Source: Chrysemys picta bellii
Lineage: Eukaryota; Chordata; Testudines; Emydidae
Length of the DNA stretch: 64,000 nt
Direction: 5' to 3'
Assembly: GCF_011386835.1 (NCBI RefSeq)
Contig: NC_088799.1
Location: 74,233,302 to 74,297,301 of the forward strand
Both the position numbers and the translations under genes were made by a program. The notes under the pieces are model-generated. The model made no database searches, was not told the origin of the DNA, and saw nothing but the letters and a program-made list of their open reading frames with translations. Of this stretch, positions 34,122-45,817 are shown piece by piece (position 1 is the stretch's first letter; each line of letters opens with the position of its first letter).

Positions 34122-37100
34122 AATCCCCTTTTCCCCCTAATGTTTTATTTCTCTCTACCAAGATATAACATTATTTGATCCCATTCATTCACTAACAGTC
34201 AGAGTATATGCAGGTCTGCTAAGCAAGATTATGGATAATGAGAGAAAATAGTTGTTTCTTTGGAAATCCAGGAAAGAGTGAAAAGGACATAGGGAAGGCA
34301 GGAGACGGAACAAGATGGAAGCTGCAAGCTAGAGCTCTGTACAGTAGTGTTGCTGAGCACTGCTGTTTCTTTACTTCATGTTTTGCAATTTAAAATAAAA
34401 TTCCTAGCAACCACCAGTGCTGCAGTCCAAATCAATAAAAGACTTAATATTCACAGACAAGAGCCTGTATCTATTATGGGCTTGTAATTGGATTGAAATG
34501 GAAATGCAAATAGCCAGAGCTCAAACCAACCAAAAAAAAAAAAAAAAGGAAAGAAAGAAAGAAACCACCGCCACAATACCCCATCCGTGTATGGCTGACA
34601 AAATGACTATACCTCCTCTTGTTGGATTTTGACATGGTTGCAGGGATGTACATAATTGCAGTCTCCAGGTTTGCATGTAGCTGTTCATTATCTCCCAGAC
34701 TATTATTTCCCTATTCATTTCTTCATGGATAATTTATTATTATTTCTAAAAAGCATTTATAAACTTGCAGTTTTAAGATCAGTACTTCTTAGTGCAACTG
34801 AAATAAATAACCACAAGTGTTGCATCCAATTAACGTACATTAGCACTTGGCACCACTTTTTGCTTGAATTCAATATTCTTCCTTCCTATTGTGTGTTTTT
34901 TTTTTAATTCTTAACCCTCTGGGGACACACTGACATTTCCATTAGTCACAAAATGTGTGTGTGCATTGGACATCTATATGCTCATCTTGATAACCCTTAG
35001 AGATGCTTATTTATCAGTGAAAGATTCCTCAAAAAAAATCTCCCCTTCAGTGTATTGATAGGCTCAAACCAAAACCCTAGATGTAAACATCCCAAACTTC
35101 GTAGGTGTAGTAAGAGGGAGTTGGGAATCTATATTTTGCAGCTGGCCTTAACTCTGTAAGACTGCAAATACTTATCAGTGTTTTGAGTAAACAGGACCTG
35201 TTGTTTTCTAAGAATGATTGAGAATTTATTGCAAAATATTTTTTTTTACATTTCAGCTTAAAGAGACTATTCTGTGTTCAGTTAGACATCTTTAATTGAG
35301 AGTATTCAATTAAGAGAGTGACGTTGAAGTTGAAATTGACAGTTGGTCCATAAATAAAATCAATCCCCTGTTCAGAACTGTCTGGCCCTAAAGGTTATTT
35401 AAATTTGTTTTCTGTTAGTAAATGCCAGCGTGAGACTTTAGACGTGCTTTACGTGTAAATGAGTGGAGGAATGGCACCGTGATCTTTCTGTCTAGATGTG
35501 TGATTAGCCACATATTTATGTATGCAAATGTTGGTTTTAGACTGGCTTTAGTAATGTAAGACACCTTAAAAATATATGTAATTGTATGTAATTTGTTAAT
35601 TAAGAATACACAATGCTTCTAAATTTGTAGCTGTGTCTATGCCCTTCATTACCATATTAATTATTGTGAGGCACTGGGATAGTACTGTGATGAAAGCCAT
35701 ATGTCTGAGCAAGGTGCAGTCATAACTGCAGCAGGGAGGGCCACATAAGTACTTGGTACCTTGCAGGATCAAGCTCTTAAACGTTGAACTTTTGAAAAAG
35801 CAACCAATCTCTGCTTAGAGATTGAATGTGCTTCTGTGTGCACATTGACAATATATACACTTTTATTTTGCAGGTGTATGCAGAAAGCAAATCTACACTG
35901 AAGTGCATTTTTGAAGTAAATTTATTACAGCTATTCTGCAGGAAGCCCACTTTGTATTGTAGCCTTTACAAGCCACTGTTTTTATTTTGGGATCATCATT
36001 TAGTGTAATGCAACACAGGTCTTCCCTCAACCGACCTCTGCTCCGGGGATGAGATTTGGCATTTGTTGTCTATGGGGCAACCTCAAGTGTTCGAATATCA
36101 GCCTTCTCTTCCCCCTGCCCCTCCTCCCCAAATAAGATTAATTATTTTAAGCCAGATTTTTTTAAAATAATACATTTGGGGTACTTTTAATTTGCCTTTT
36201 GTTTTTTGAACGTGTAGAGTTTGTTTCATGCTTTTCTCCATAACCATAAGGTCTAGAAACTTACTTCTTTAAATGAAAGCTGAGATATTTCTGTAATTTC
36301 ATGACTCCAGAAGCTGGGGCTTTAAGAAAAAACTACAGATATAATAATGCAAGAGTTGCCATTATTATTTGAGTGTGCCCTGGCTCTTTGAAGAAGTGCA
36401 ATTTTAATTCTGAATTTCTGGACATCTAATATATTTGTGTTTCGGAGATAAAGTTTTGAAAAGTAATCCAAGTACAAAAGATTGACATGTGCCTCTTACC
36501 TGAATTTCATATTAACAAAGGATTTTGTGGAAGAATTTTGTTTTTAAAGATACTAAGATCCACTAGAAAGGAGCCTTTTTATTGCAGACTGTAGGAGCAT
36601 GTCAAAGAAATGACTGCTCTAATCCATCAGATCTTAATGGGTTTGATGGGGAAATACCTCCTTAGTTTGTTGGTCACAAAATCTTTCGTTGATCAGTTTG
36701 CATCCACCATCCCAGGAGAGGGAGACCGGATGTTGCACACCATTTAATCTCTGTAGAACTTCTAACTCCTCATATTTGGGATCCTTGCATGCAGACCATA
36801 GGCTAGGAGGTGTGTCCAAGTGTGGCTTTCCTGTCAACTTCCTAAAAGAGCTGTTTTTATAAACTCTGAATTTCTCTATAGCAAATAAAATTCAATGATT
36901 GACCCTGAAACAGACTCTTGAAAAATCTTTCTTATACATTATTTTTAAAATTTTTGTAGTTGATCATCTACTGAAAATATTATAATACCTGACATCATTC
37001 TTCACTAGGCTATCATGAACTGCCGTTTGTCATTTCTTTGAGATTTACATGTCTATTCCCTTATCAGAGTATAATCTGCACTAGATGTTAGTGTTTGTGA

Positions 37101-38169
37101 GGCTAGTTTTCATTTTCTTCTGTCAAGGCCCTGGGAAAGGACAATCCTGGAGGTAAGAGAAATATGAGAATTAGAGAGAGTGTCAGTAGAAAGATGCATT
37201 TTATTTTTTCTCTTAAGAGTTCACATGTTGAAAAACAAAATGAAATATCTGTCATCACGAAAAATGAGATAAAACAACCCCTAAAGTAAAATAATGTTTT
37301 AAGGATTCTTCTCTGCAAAATTATTTTCCTACTGTTTCCCTATGTTACCACACTACTAGGTTTTTAAACTTGGCAATCAACCAGAAAGAGTTAAATAAAA
37401 ATTTCTTTTCCTCACCTTAGACTCAGATTCATTTTTATTTGTTCTCCAGAACTGATCAAAAAACTAAAGAGAGAACCAATCATTTCCTTATGTAGGCTCA
37501 GTTCCACTAAGCGCTTCTGCACATGATTGTCTATACCTAATCATCAAAACAGTTAAGAATGTGTTTAAGTTTAAATTGATTTGTTGAAACAGGACTATAT
37601 TGGATATGTGGATAACCTGGCAGTGGCCACAAAACAAAACTTTTTTTTCCCCTAAGCAGTTTTGTTGCCTCTATCTATCTTTGACATTTATCACTACATC
37701 TTATAGAAACAAGACAATGCTGCTCTCATTTATGTTAAGTGAAAATTAGTTTAATCCTTAGAGTTTTGGTGTATTATTCTAACACTATTGAGGATAAAAA
37801 TATCCTGGAGTATTGAACAACTAATACCGTGTTAGGGGAATTTCATTGCTGATAAACATGCCAAAGTAAGTTTTCCTTGAAGCACAGGTTGCTGCAGATA
37901 TTGCAGCCTACATAAATATTGGTCACAGAGTTCTGCTGCACATGAGTAGATAAAAATGGTAACTGAAAGCTAAAAACTAGTTGGGAATCCACAGTGTATT
38001 CAGGCTGAGAATAAGAAATAGAAAACTACAACAGCAATTTTGAGCTCCTGAAATGTGAGAAATTAAATATATTTTAATCCTCGCTTCCCCCCCCCAAAAA
38101 AAAACCTGTTTGAGCTGCCATAGCAACTGTTACAAAATATATCTTCCCAATAAAAAGACAGCCCAAAAG
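34122..38169. other. Gene-poor AT-rich sequence
   Basis: An A-rich tract with GAAA units lies at 34531-34563. At 35862-35875 a pyrimidine run ending in CAG precedes an open stretch, but nothing else supports an exon. No gene recognised. Confidence 0.45.
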
Positions 38170-38254
38170 ATTATAATTGAGTGCTCATACCAAAACATAT
38201 TTAATGATATAGATTGCAGAACTATTAGTCAACAAACAGCTTTTTTAAATTATT
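38170..38254. repeat. Source-like segment 2 of a composite duplication
   Basis: About 85 bp (ATTATAATTGAGTGCTCATA to AACAGC plus a T/A run) recurs at 40220-40303 with two or three differences. Same orientation. Confidence 0.93.
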
Positions 38255-38489
38255 ATCCAATTGTTTCCCAGCTAGAGCACAGCACTACAAAACAAAGTTG
38301 TAAGGCTGAATTCTGCATTCAAATGTCCTTCTTGCTTCTCCTACAACTTCAGCAGGAGTGTTCTGACATATGAAGGTAAAATCTGTCCCAAATGCTTACA
38401 TTTAGATTGCTATTCTACATGTTTTTAACTGAAGAAAATGTTTGAGGTATAGAAAGGGTGTTTCCTACTTTTGACAACACAATATGATG

Positions 38490-38660
38490 AATTAAGAGTT
38501 CTGGCTTTTCTGTTCCTAGTTATGTCATTGTTTGACCTTGGGCAACTCACTTAAAGCTCTCTACTTCAATGTCCTTATCTGTAAAATCTGCAATATTAGT
38601 TTTCAGCATTACAAAGGTATGTAAAGTTTAACTATTATTTGTGAAATGCTTTTGGGTTGA
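38490..38660 (+). mobile_element. MIR SINE
   Basis: Carries the conserved MIR core: 'TTTGACCTTGGGCAACTCAC', 'TCAATGTCCTTATCTGTAAAATCTG' and 'GTATGTAAAG...GAAATGCTTTTGGG'. MIRs are old tRNA-derived SINEs shared by amniotes. Confidence 0.85.
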
Positions 38661-38667
38661 AAGGTGT

Positions 38668-39412
38668 TTGAGATGGGGCACATGCCCCACACTGGCAAAT
38701 AAAGGGTTAAGAGAAGTCTCAGGGCCTAAATTAGCCGAAAAGATACATCTGGGGTTGGGAGCTGAGAGAGGGAGTCAGGACTAATTTAGTATCAGGCCCA
38801 GCTAAGGAGGTGGAGATGGTTCCATGAAGACAAGCCTGAAGTAAAGTAGCAAAGACTCTGGAGAGGGCTCACAGAGAAGCTTAGAGTGCCTTCAGGAAGC
38901 TTCACAGTAGCATGCTGGGGGAAGAAAACATACGAGGAGACAGAACTCCAGAGCAGGAGGTCTCAGCCCTTCAAAAAAGACTGATAAACTGGCAAGAAGT
39001 AGGAGCAGCCCAGCAAAGCTGTGAGGAATAGTAAGGAACAGTCCTTAGCTGCCTAACACAGGATCCCTGGGCTAGAACCAAGAATAGAGGGTGGTGTGGG
39101 CCTGCGTTCCCCTCCCCCAACAAGAGAAAAAGTACAAGCCTTGGGACTAAAAGGGGTCAAGAATGATGAGTCCCTGATGGGGACTGAAAGTCTGGCATAA
39201 AGGCCAGTAGACTTTGGGTCATTTCTGTCTGGTCTTTTCTGTCAGCCCAAAAGGGGACTGAACTGAAAGGTGACCTGACTGGAGGGCCGGGCCACAGAAG
39301 CTGCAGATGGCTACAACACCAGAATGACAGACAAGGGGGACTACTAGAACAGAAACACCCTATAACACCACAACCCATCACAAAGGGGCATTCTGGTGGT
39401 GAGTATACCCCA
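38668..39412. repeat. Possible LTR-like or other interspersed repeat, family unresolved
   Basis: GC-richer than its surroundings, beginning GGGGCACATGCCCCACACTGG and full of 'aaggggactgaactga' style phrases I associate with turtle repeats. No clear terminal repeats or target duplication found by eye. No supported reading frame. Confidence 0.35.
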
Positions 39413-39816
39413 TGGCAGTGTTATAATGCAAAGCAGCATTATTTGTTAAATACTTATTGTACAACTGGAATATATAAGAAAACAAAAGAAGACTTAACAA
39501 TTACCACTTAGGAACAAGCTTTATTCATAGATGATGTGTTCTTACAAAGAGCCTAAGGTTCTGTACTTAAATGAAGTCCTTTCTGACCTTTCAAGCAAGG
39601 AATGCAGTTTTATTCCAGATGTTGACTCCTGACATTCAATCATTTACTATTTTTAATTTTTAACTCAAGGTGTCCCTCTGCTGGCTTACTTGATAACTGA
39701 TGAGACAAAACAGTGCTTGGTGTTTGTTTTTTGTTGTTGTTGGGTTTTTTTAAATATAAATTGGGTATTATAAATTTAGATATTTCTGTCAGAGGAAGAG
39801 CGAACACTGAATGCAC

Positions 39817-40303
39817 AATGTACAATGCACAGGCTTTGATTTATGGGTGAGTGCACACAGTTACTTCTAGAAAAGTTGTACAATACTCCATGATGTCAGT
39901 TTGTTGGGAGTTCACTTAATTATAGTCACCCTTGACTTGAATGTGTTTGTACCCCTGAGTTTCACTTTGAGTTCTGGGTTTGAATGAAACCAAAGACATA
40001 CAGCCATCTGGGGATAGTTTTGCTTTATCTGGAAAAAAAAACACCAAGTTTCCCCCTGAAATAAGCCAGGTCTGGCTTAGTCACAGTTCAGCTCAGGTTC
40101 TTCAAAAGTTTTGTTAAATTTGGCAAAACATTCTGGGAAAACAGGGCATGTCTAATTGTTTTTTTTTTATCTTCTGTGCTGTCAAGTAGGCACCAGTATT
40201 TTGTCACCATCTTCAGAGCATTATAATTGAGTGCTCATACCAAAACATATTTAATGATACAGATTGCAGAAGTATTAGTCAACAAACAGCTTTTTTTAAT
40301 TAT
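39817..40303. repeat. Composite duplicated segment (fusion of 33722-34121 and 38170-38254)
   Basis: 39817-40221 matches 33722-34121, and 40220-40303 matches 38170-38254, in the same order and orientation, with the 4 kb between the two sources left out. The junction shares two bases (AT at 40220-40221) with both sources. This is the structure of a templated insertion made by template switching. Confidence 0.93.
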
Positions 40304-40539
40304 ACCTTTATCTTAGCTCTTATATTTTCTATGTGAAAACAATAGTATTGCCGGCATAAAAAAAGGAAAAAGTATTTTTCTAAAAAAAAATAATTCCTCT
40401 ATATTGCTCTTTTGCTCAAAAACAATGTGTGGGGAGGGTTTTAATATTGTAATGATAAATATTTCTTCAGAGACATATTGTTCAATTCATAAATATTGAG
40501 TCTTGGATTTCAGAGAGTTTTGAGTTAATAGTGTAAGTT

Positions 40540-41420
40540 GATTTAGGAGGAAGGATGGTCTTGTGACTAAAGCATTGGGCTGGACATTCAGTTCCTGACT
40601 TACATGAGCTTGTTCTATGGCAGGGGTTCTCAAACTGTGGTCCGTCAACCGCCAGTGGTCTGCGAGCTCCAATCAGGTGGTCCGTGGATAGTTCCCTCTA
40701 AGGTACACGTCTGGGTGCCCGCACACAAGAGAATGACGGGCTACCCACATAATTAGTGGAGCCGCACAGGCACGACTTCACTAATTAGGTACCTGGGCCC
40801 TGAAAAGCCGCACATGTAAGGTGAGGTGGTGGCCTTGGAGGGAATAGGGGATAGGTGGATGGGGGCAGTGGGGTGAGAAGCGGGGATGGGGGGAATTTGT
40901 GACGTGTAGGGCTGCAGTGGCCAGAGACAGAAGCGACTTTCCCCAGCTCCAGGGCTGCGGTTTCCGGGGAGAGACACCCCACCTCCTTCACAGCCCCAGT
41001 TCAAGGGCTGCCGTGGCAGGGAAGAGAGGGAGAGACCCCCGCCCCTCCTTCCCAGGCCCAGCTGAGGGGGAGAGATGGCACATCCATTGCATTAGGAAGG
41101 TAAAACTACTGATATTAAAATCTGAGTTGTGTGCTTTTATTTGTAGAACAAAAAAAATTAATTGTTATTAAGGTTATTTTATATAGCACTTTTATCCAAA
41201 AGTACGTTACAATAGTTAGCTAACAGTACACACAACATTTGGAAAGATCATTAAGTTGTCTGCCGAGACCCTCAGCAATTTTCAAGTGGTCCGTGGAAAA
41301 AAAAAGTTTGAGAACCACTGTTCTATGGACTTGGTCAAATCACTTATTGCATCTCATGTCCCCATCTGAAACTTAGAGATAATAATATCATACTGGGGTG
41401 TTGTGAGGATTACTCCTGGG
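40540..41420 (+). mobile_element. MIR SINE split by a hAT element
   Basis: The 5' part, 40540-40620 ('ggtcttgtgactaaagcattgggctgg'), and the 3' part, 41329-41412 ('GACTTGGTCAAATCACTTA', 'CCCCATCTGAAACTTAGAGA', 'GGGTGTTGTGAGGATT'), join into a normal MIR when 40621-41328 is removed. A second DNA element starts where the MIR text stops at about 41412, and MIR-like text ('GGATGCGTTAAC...') seems to resume at about 42250. Confidence 0.85.
40613..41328. mobile_element. hAT (Charlie-like) non-autonomous transposon with exact TSD
   Basis: Element 40621-41320 (700 bp) has ends CAGGGGTTCTCAAACT and AAGTTTGAGAACCACTG, typical Charlie-type inverted repeats, and an exact 8-bp duplication TTCTATGG at 40613-40620 and 41321-41328. 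'GTGGTCCGTGGA' occurs next to both ends. No transposase frame. Confidence 0.96.
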
Positions 41421-42250
41421 GGCACTCTGTGCCAAAAAAAATTAAAAATTCTACGCACAATATTTTAAAAATCTGCAAAATTCGCCAAAATTATTTGTCA
41501 AAATAACATTATATAATCACGTCAGATCCAGTTATTTTGGTAATTTATTTCAAAATACCTGTCAGCAAGTATGTCTGTAACAATAGATGCACAAAATATT
41601 TCCCCCTGAATAGAGAGTTAAAGAAGCCCCTAAGACAACCCAGTTCCTATTTCTCAGCCCCCTCCCCCACAGAGCCCAGCCGGAGGACCAGACACTCACC
41701 TCCCTCTCACCCCCAGAGGCCAGCTGTGGGGCCTCTCTGGCCCAGAAACTCACACCCTTTCCCCCCAGAGCTCAACCATGACCACCCCCCAGCCCAGACA
41801 CTCACACCCACACCTCCCCAGCCCAGGCACTCACACCCTGAATCCCCCAGAGCCCAGCTGCGTGCCCCTCCCCCGGTCCAGAGACTCACATCCCCTCCCC
41901 CCAGAGCCCAGTTGCAGCCCCCCCAACGCAGACACTCTCAGAACCTATCCCCTCCTCCCCAGAGCCAGGGATCTAGAGGGAGAAACAGCCTGATGCCGAG
42001 TCCCGGGCTTGCATGGAGTTTTCTGCCTGCCACCTCATTTCTTCAGGGCATGCTGGGAGCCCTCTGGTTCCCTCCCCCCAGCCTTGTCTTCTTTTTTGAA
42101 CTGGGCTCCTTTGGGTCCAGCAATCCCCTAGTAGCGGCCGACATCTCTGCAACCCTATTTCTGTGGGGGGGAAAGTAAATTCTGCGCACCCAACATTAAT
42201 TTCTGCACAATTCTGCATTGCGCAGTGGTGCAGAATTCCCCCAGGAGTGA
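41413..42250. mobile_element. DNA transposon with ACTCCTGGGGG terminal repeats
   Basis: Left end ACTCCTGGGGGCACTCTG and right end CAGAATTCCCCCAGGAGT are inverted repeats, with a further match in sub-terminal 'TTCTGCGCACA'-type text at both ends. The flanks (GAGGATT, GAAGGAT) hint at an aged 8-bp duplication. It sits inside the same MIR as the element at 40621. Its centre is a C-rich tandem repeat. Confidence 0.8.
41640..41965. repeat. C-rich minisatellite inside the DNA transposon
   Basis: Repeats of about 35-45 bases built from CCCCAGAGCCCAGC, 'CCCCAGCCCAGACACTCACA' and 'CCCCTCCC'. It explains the 213-residue proline-rich frame at 41537-42178, which I do not regard as a gene. Confidence 0.85.
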
Positions 42251-42429
42251 AGGATGCGTTAACTATTGTTGGAGAGATGCTCTAATACTATGGTTATGGG
42301 TCCCATATAAGAGCCAAGATATGCAAGTGTTTATGTAAAGACTTCAAAAGGGGAACTTTAAAATTTGAGCAATTGCATTACATAACTGAGTGCTATTTAG
42401 TTAACTTCAATGTAAACAGTATTCAAGGT

Positions 42430-43192
42430 TGAGCTGGCTGAAATTTGGAGTTTCCAATTTTCAGGAAATTTCAACAGTTAACAATTTGGTTTTGATCTTA
42501 TTCAGACCGAAACCAAATTTTTCTAAATTGATTTTGAATCAGGATGCCATAAGCTTTCATTTTGGAAATTATGTCAGCAGCTACTCGGAATGACAAATCA
42601 TCATGAATCATATCACCAGTTTCTGAAGTTCCCAGTGTCTGTGACTCAGGGGCAGCCCCACCAGGCAGACTGCTTGCTGAGGACAGGGACCACAGGGCTT
42701 CCAAACCCCTGAGCCAGCTCGCTCCCCAGGCTGAGTGATTGCCACAGCTTGGGAAGTCAGCTGTCCTGGCAACCAGGCAGCCTGGGGAGGCATTGACCCA
42801 GGAGTCTAGGTCCGTGGTATGGGTCTCTCAGGGCTTCCGACTCCTTGTGCAGTGCCACGAGCATACACCCTCATAGCCCCAGATTGAGCGGGAGTTTTCA
42901 AGGTTTCCAGGCTTCCAGCTATGGAGCTGGAGTTCCCAGGACTCCAGGGTCTCTGCAGCTCTGGGTCCCTGGCCCCAGGTCGGTCCATATGACAGGACAG
43001 CCCTGGTCAGTCAATATGACAGGACAGCTTTCTTGGAGCCAACTAGTTGGTAGGCCGGGTTCCGACAGAACCCTGCCTGTGATTCAGCGAAAGTTTGTCA
43101 AACCCGCCTCATTTTCAAATGAAACTTCAGGCTCAGTGAACCAGCATTTTCACTGAAATTCTGTTTCACTGAAAAGTTTCCAACCCCAGCTT
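42430..43192. repeat. Interspersed repeat with weak inverted ends
   Basis: Left end GAGCTGGCTGAAATTTGGAG and right end AGTTTCCAACCCCAGCTTTAA are roughly inverted. The GC-rich middle contains a near-tandem pair, 'ATATGACAGGACAGC' at 42987 and 43014. Probably a decayed DNA element; family unknown. Confidence 0.5.
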
Positions 43193-43226
43193 TAATGCAG
43201 GGTACTCTGTACAGTAAGTACAGGGA

Positions 43227-43488
43227 AATAGAAGCAGGGCCGGTTCCAGTGTTTTTGCCGCCCCAAGTGGCGGGGGAAAAAAAAAAAAAGCCGCGATCGC
43301 AATCGGCGGCAGCTCCACCGCGCCGCTTTCTTCTTCGGCGGCAATTCGGCAGCAGGTCCTTCCCTCCGAGAGGGACAGGGATCGTCCACCGAATTGCCCT
43401 CGACGAGCCTGACATGCCACCCCTTCCCCTTGGCCGCCCCAAGCACCTGCTTGCTCAGCTGGTGCCTGGAGCCGACCCTGAATAGAAG
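43227..43488. mobile_element. hAT MITE with exact TSD
   Basis: Element 43235-43480 (246 bp) has ends CAGGGCCGGTTCCAG and CTGGAGCCGACCCTG and an exact 8-bp duplication AATAGAAG (43227-43234, 43481-43488). GC-rich interior with an A-run. Frames on both strands across it are shadows of composition. Confidence 0.96.
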
Positions 43489-44397
43489 GCAAGATTGTAG
43501 ATGCTGAAGTAATTATCTATTTTATCTGAGGTAGAACTGACCTATATTGGTACCATCAGTTTAGTATTGTGTACATCCAGTTGGATTGCAGGTCTACTTA
43601 GAATTAAATTTTAATCCCCAATTCAATGATGTGCTCGGAGATCTAAAAAACAAATGAAGTCATCAGTTTGCAAAACATTCCCCATAACTGCTGGAATCAC
43701 GGTGCAGCATGTAGTGGGTCTTATGTCAAACCTTTGGATTTTTTTCAAGTAATGGTCACTATTTTGATTATTTTAAGTATTGGTAAGGAATAGAGAGGGA
43801 TCTTTCAAGAACATAATAAGAAACTGAATATGAAGATTGCCCAGGTCTGTGCAATTTATATTTCAATTTAATCTGACAAGAGAGGCCAAGAAAGCAAAGG
43901 AGCTCCCACCCCAGTGACTCACCTGAATCTCAAATGCTTTTTCTCAATTTATGTTGCTAATTCAGGAAATAACTCCAGATTTAGTTTGACTCCAATAAAA
44001 CAAAACTCAGTATTTCACCTCATATAACCATGGGGATAGAGAATCCTTACTTGCACTTTGTCATATGTTGTGTATAGTTTAGTGCTATCTTCTCTATCCC
44101 TTCATTGGGATGAGCTTGGAAAGTATCCTCCAAAAATTCCAGCATGAGCGTGGTAGTCAATAAGGGTTATCGGAAAAGTCTTTCCTGAAGTACTTGATAG
44201 ATAAACAAATGAGAAGCAGTGGTCATACTGGATCTAGATATCTCAATCTCTTACAATATTGTATCCAAAGAGATCTTGTTACAATAACTGGTAAGCAAGA
44301 TGTGAAGGAAAATACAAATGCACCACTCGAAGAGATACAAAACCAATCTATCAATAATGGGCCAGATCCTCAGTTGTAGCTCCACTGTCCTCAATGG
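43489..44397. other. Gene-poor AT-rich sequence
   Basis: No gene or repeat recognised. Confidence 0.5.
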
Positions 44398-44678
44398 ATC
44401 TCTAGGTCTCTTGCCTGATCTTTGTTATGCAGATAAGAATCCCTGACTCTTATTTTTGATTTGCCAAATGTGACTGCCTGAGCTTCCCACTTCCTTACTC
44501 TCCCGCCCCCACACCTGGAGCGTGTGTTCTAGTGAAACTAATTTTTTTAAAACAAAAAAACATGTGGGGGTGGGAGAGTAAGGAAGTGGGAAGCTCAGGC
44601 AGTCAGATTTGGCAAATCAAAAATAAGAGTCAGGGATTCTTAACTGCATAACAAAGATCAGGCGAGAGACCTAGAGAT
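44398..44678. repeat. Long inverted repeat (116-bp arms, 49-bp loop)
   Basis: 44398-44513 and 44563-44678 are inverted copies with about 95 percent identity by eye; the loop is 44514-44562. There are no flanking direct repeats and the arms match no repeat I know. It could form a long hairpin in RNA from either strand. Confidence 0.95.
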
Positions 44679-45530
44679 GACTAGTGTCATGAGTTGATTT
44701 AAAATCATGAGAGCAAGGAAATAAATGTCAATGTTGTGGCTGGTAACCAGGTTGATGCTTCAGTCATCACTTGCATCGTAGTTGGAAATAAAAGGCATAT
44801 TACCATGAATTATGTGGTCAAGGTTTTAATCTTAATTTTCAACAATGAGCCATGAATTTCTTCCCATTTGTGAGTAGTCAGTTCCTTCATATAATTCAAC
44901 TGTAGGTTTGCTTCTCAGAATCATTTTATACTGTTATTAAGAGTATGATCCCTTATAGTATTGTGTGAGAATTGCCTCAATAGATTATAAGATATATTTG
45001 AAACAATAACAATCATTACATAATTAGGTAATTATAGGTTTTATAAATAGACAATTTGTAATGTCTCTAAGGAAGAAAATGGGATCTATTATGCCAAATC
45101 TTTTGAGAGTATGTAGTGTTCAGTCTGCTGTTCATTGCTTCAATAGATGATTATGAAATATCCAGTGAAGTGCTACATATAGTTTCTAAGACTCCGTGCT
45201 AATTACTCTTTTGGGGCACTTTTGATGACAAGCTAAAACTATACTCATTTAATAAAACAATCCTTTTATTTCATTTTTTTTAGTAATGAGACCATTTTAG
45301 TCTAAATTGTGGGAGAATGCCTGAAAATTAACAGTTACAAACAAAACTTTCCTCATATTATTCTAAATGTGTATAGGAGTGGGAAAAAAAGTGATAGCGG
45401 AAATGTGGTCTGACTCTTAACTATAACCAGTTTTGTAGTGTGTTACCTGAAATCCTCCTTCCTGTTTGGCACCAGAAAAAAAGGTAAGAGCTTAGATAGA
45501 CGTATGGGTTAGAGTATAAATATGAATATC
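44679..45530. other. Gene-poor AT-rich sequence
   Basis: No gene or repeat recognised before the DIRS element. Confidence 0.5.
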
Positions 45531-45531
45531 T

Positions 45532-45720
45532 ATTCTTCGAGTGATTGCTCATGCCAATTCCAAGTAGATGTGCGCGCGCTACATGCACGATTGTCAGAAG
45601 ATTTTTCCCTAGCAATACCTGCTGGGTTGGCTGTGGTGCCCCCTGGATGGCACCTTCATGGTGGTGTATATAAGTCCTTGTCAACCTGCCACCTCTTCAG
45701 TTGCTTCTTACCCTTGTTGG
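45532..45720 (+). repeat. DIRS left inverted terminal repeat
   Basis: TTCTTCGAGTGATTGCTCAT at the outer edge, then GCGCGC-rich text and CACCTTCATGGTGGTGTATA. The reverse complement of the right end has the same order of phrases (TGGCTCATGTCC, TTTTTCCCTAG, CACCTTCATGGCGGTGTATA). Confidence 0.9.
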
Positions 45721-45817
45721 AGCAACTTCTCTCGCGCGTTAGCAAGTGATTCCCTAGTGGACTCTGTTTTTCCTCCCTGTAAATAGATTGAAAGTTATAG
45801 TTAGTGATAAGTTTTAG

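Noticed and set aside
35862..36008. Possible exon after TTTTATTTTGCAG
   Set aside because: Stops appear soon in the frame after the CAG and no homology is recognised.
41537..42178. 213-residue proline-rich open frame
   Set aside because: It is produced by the C-rich minisatellite in a DNA transposon; no conserved domain or start context.
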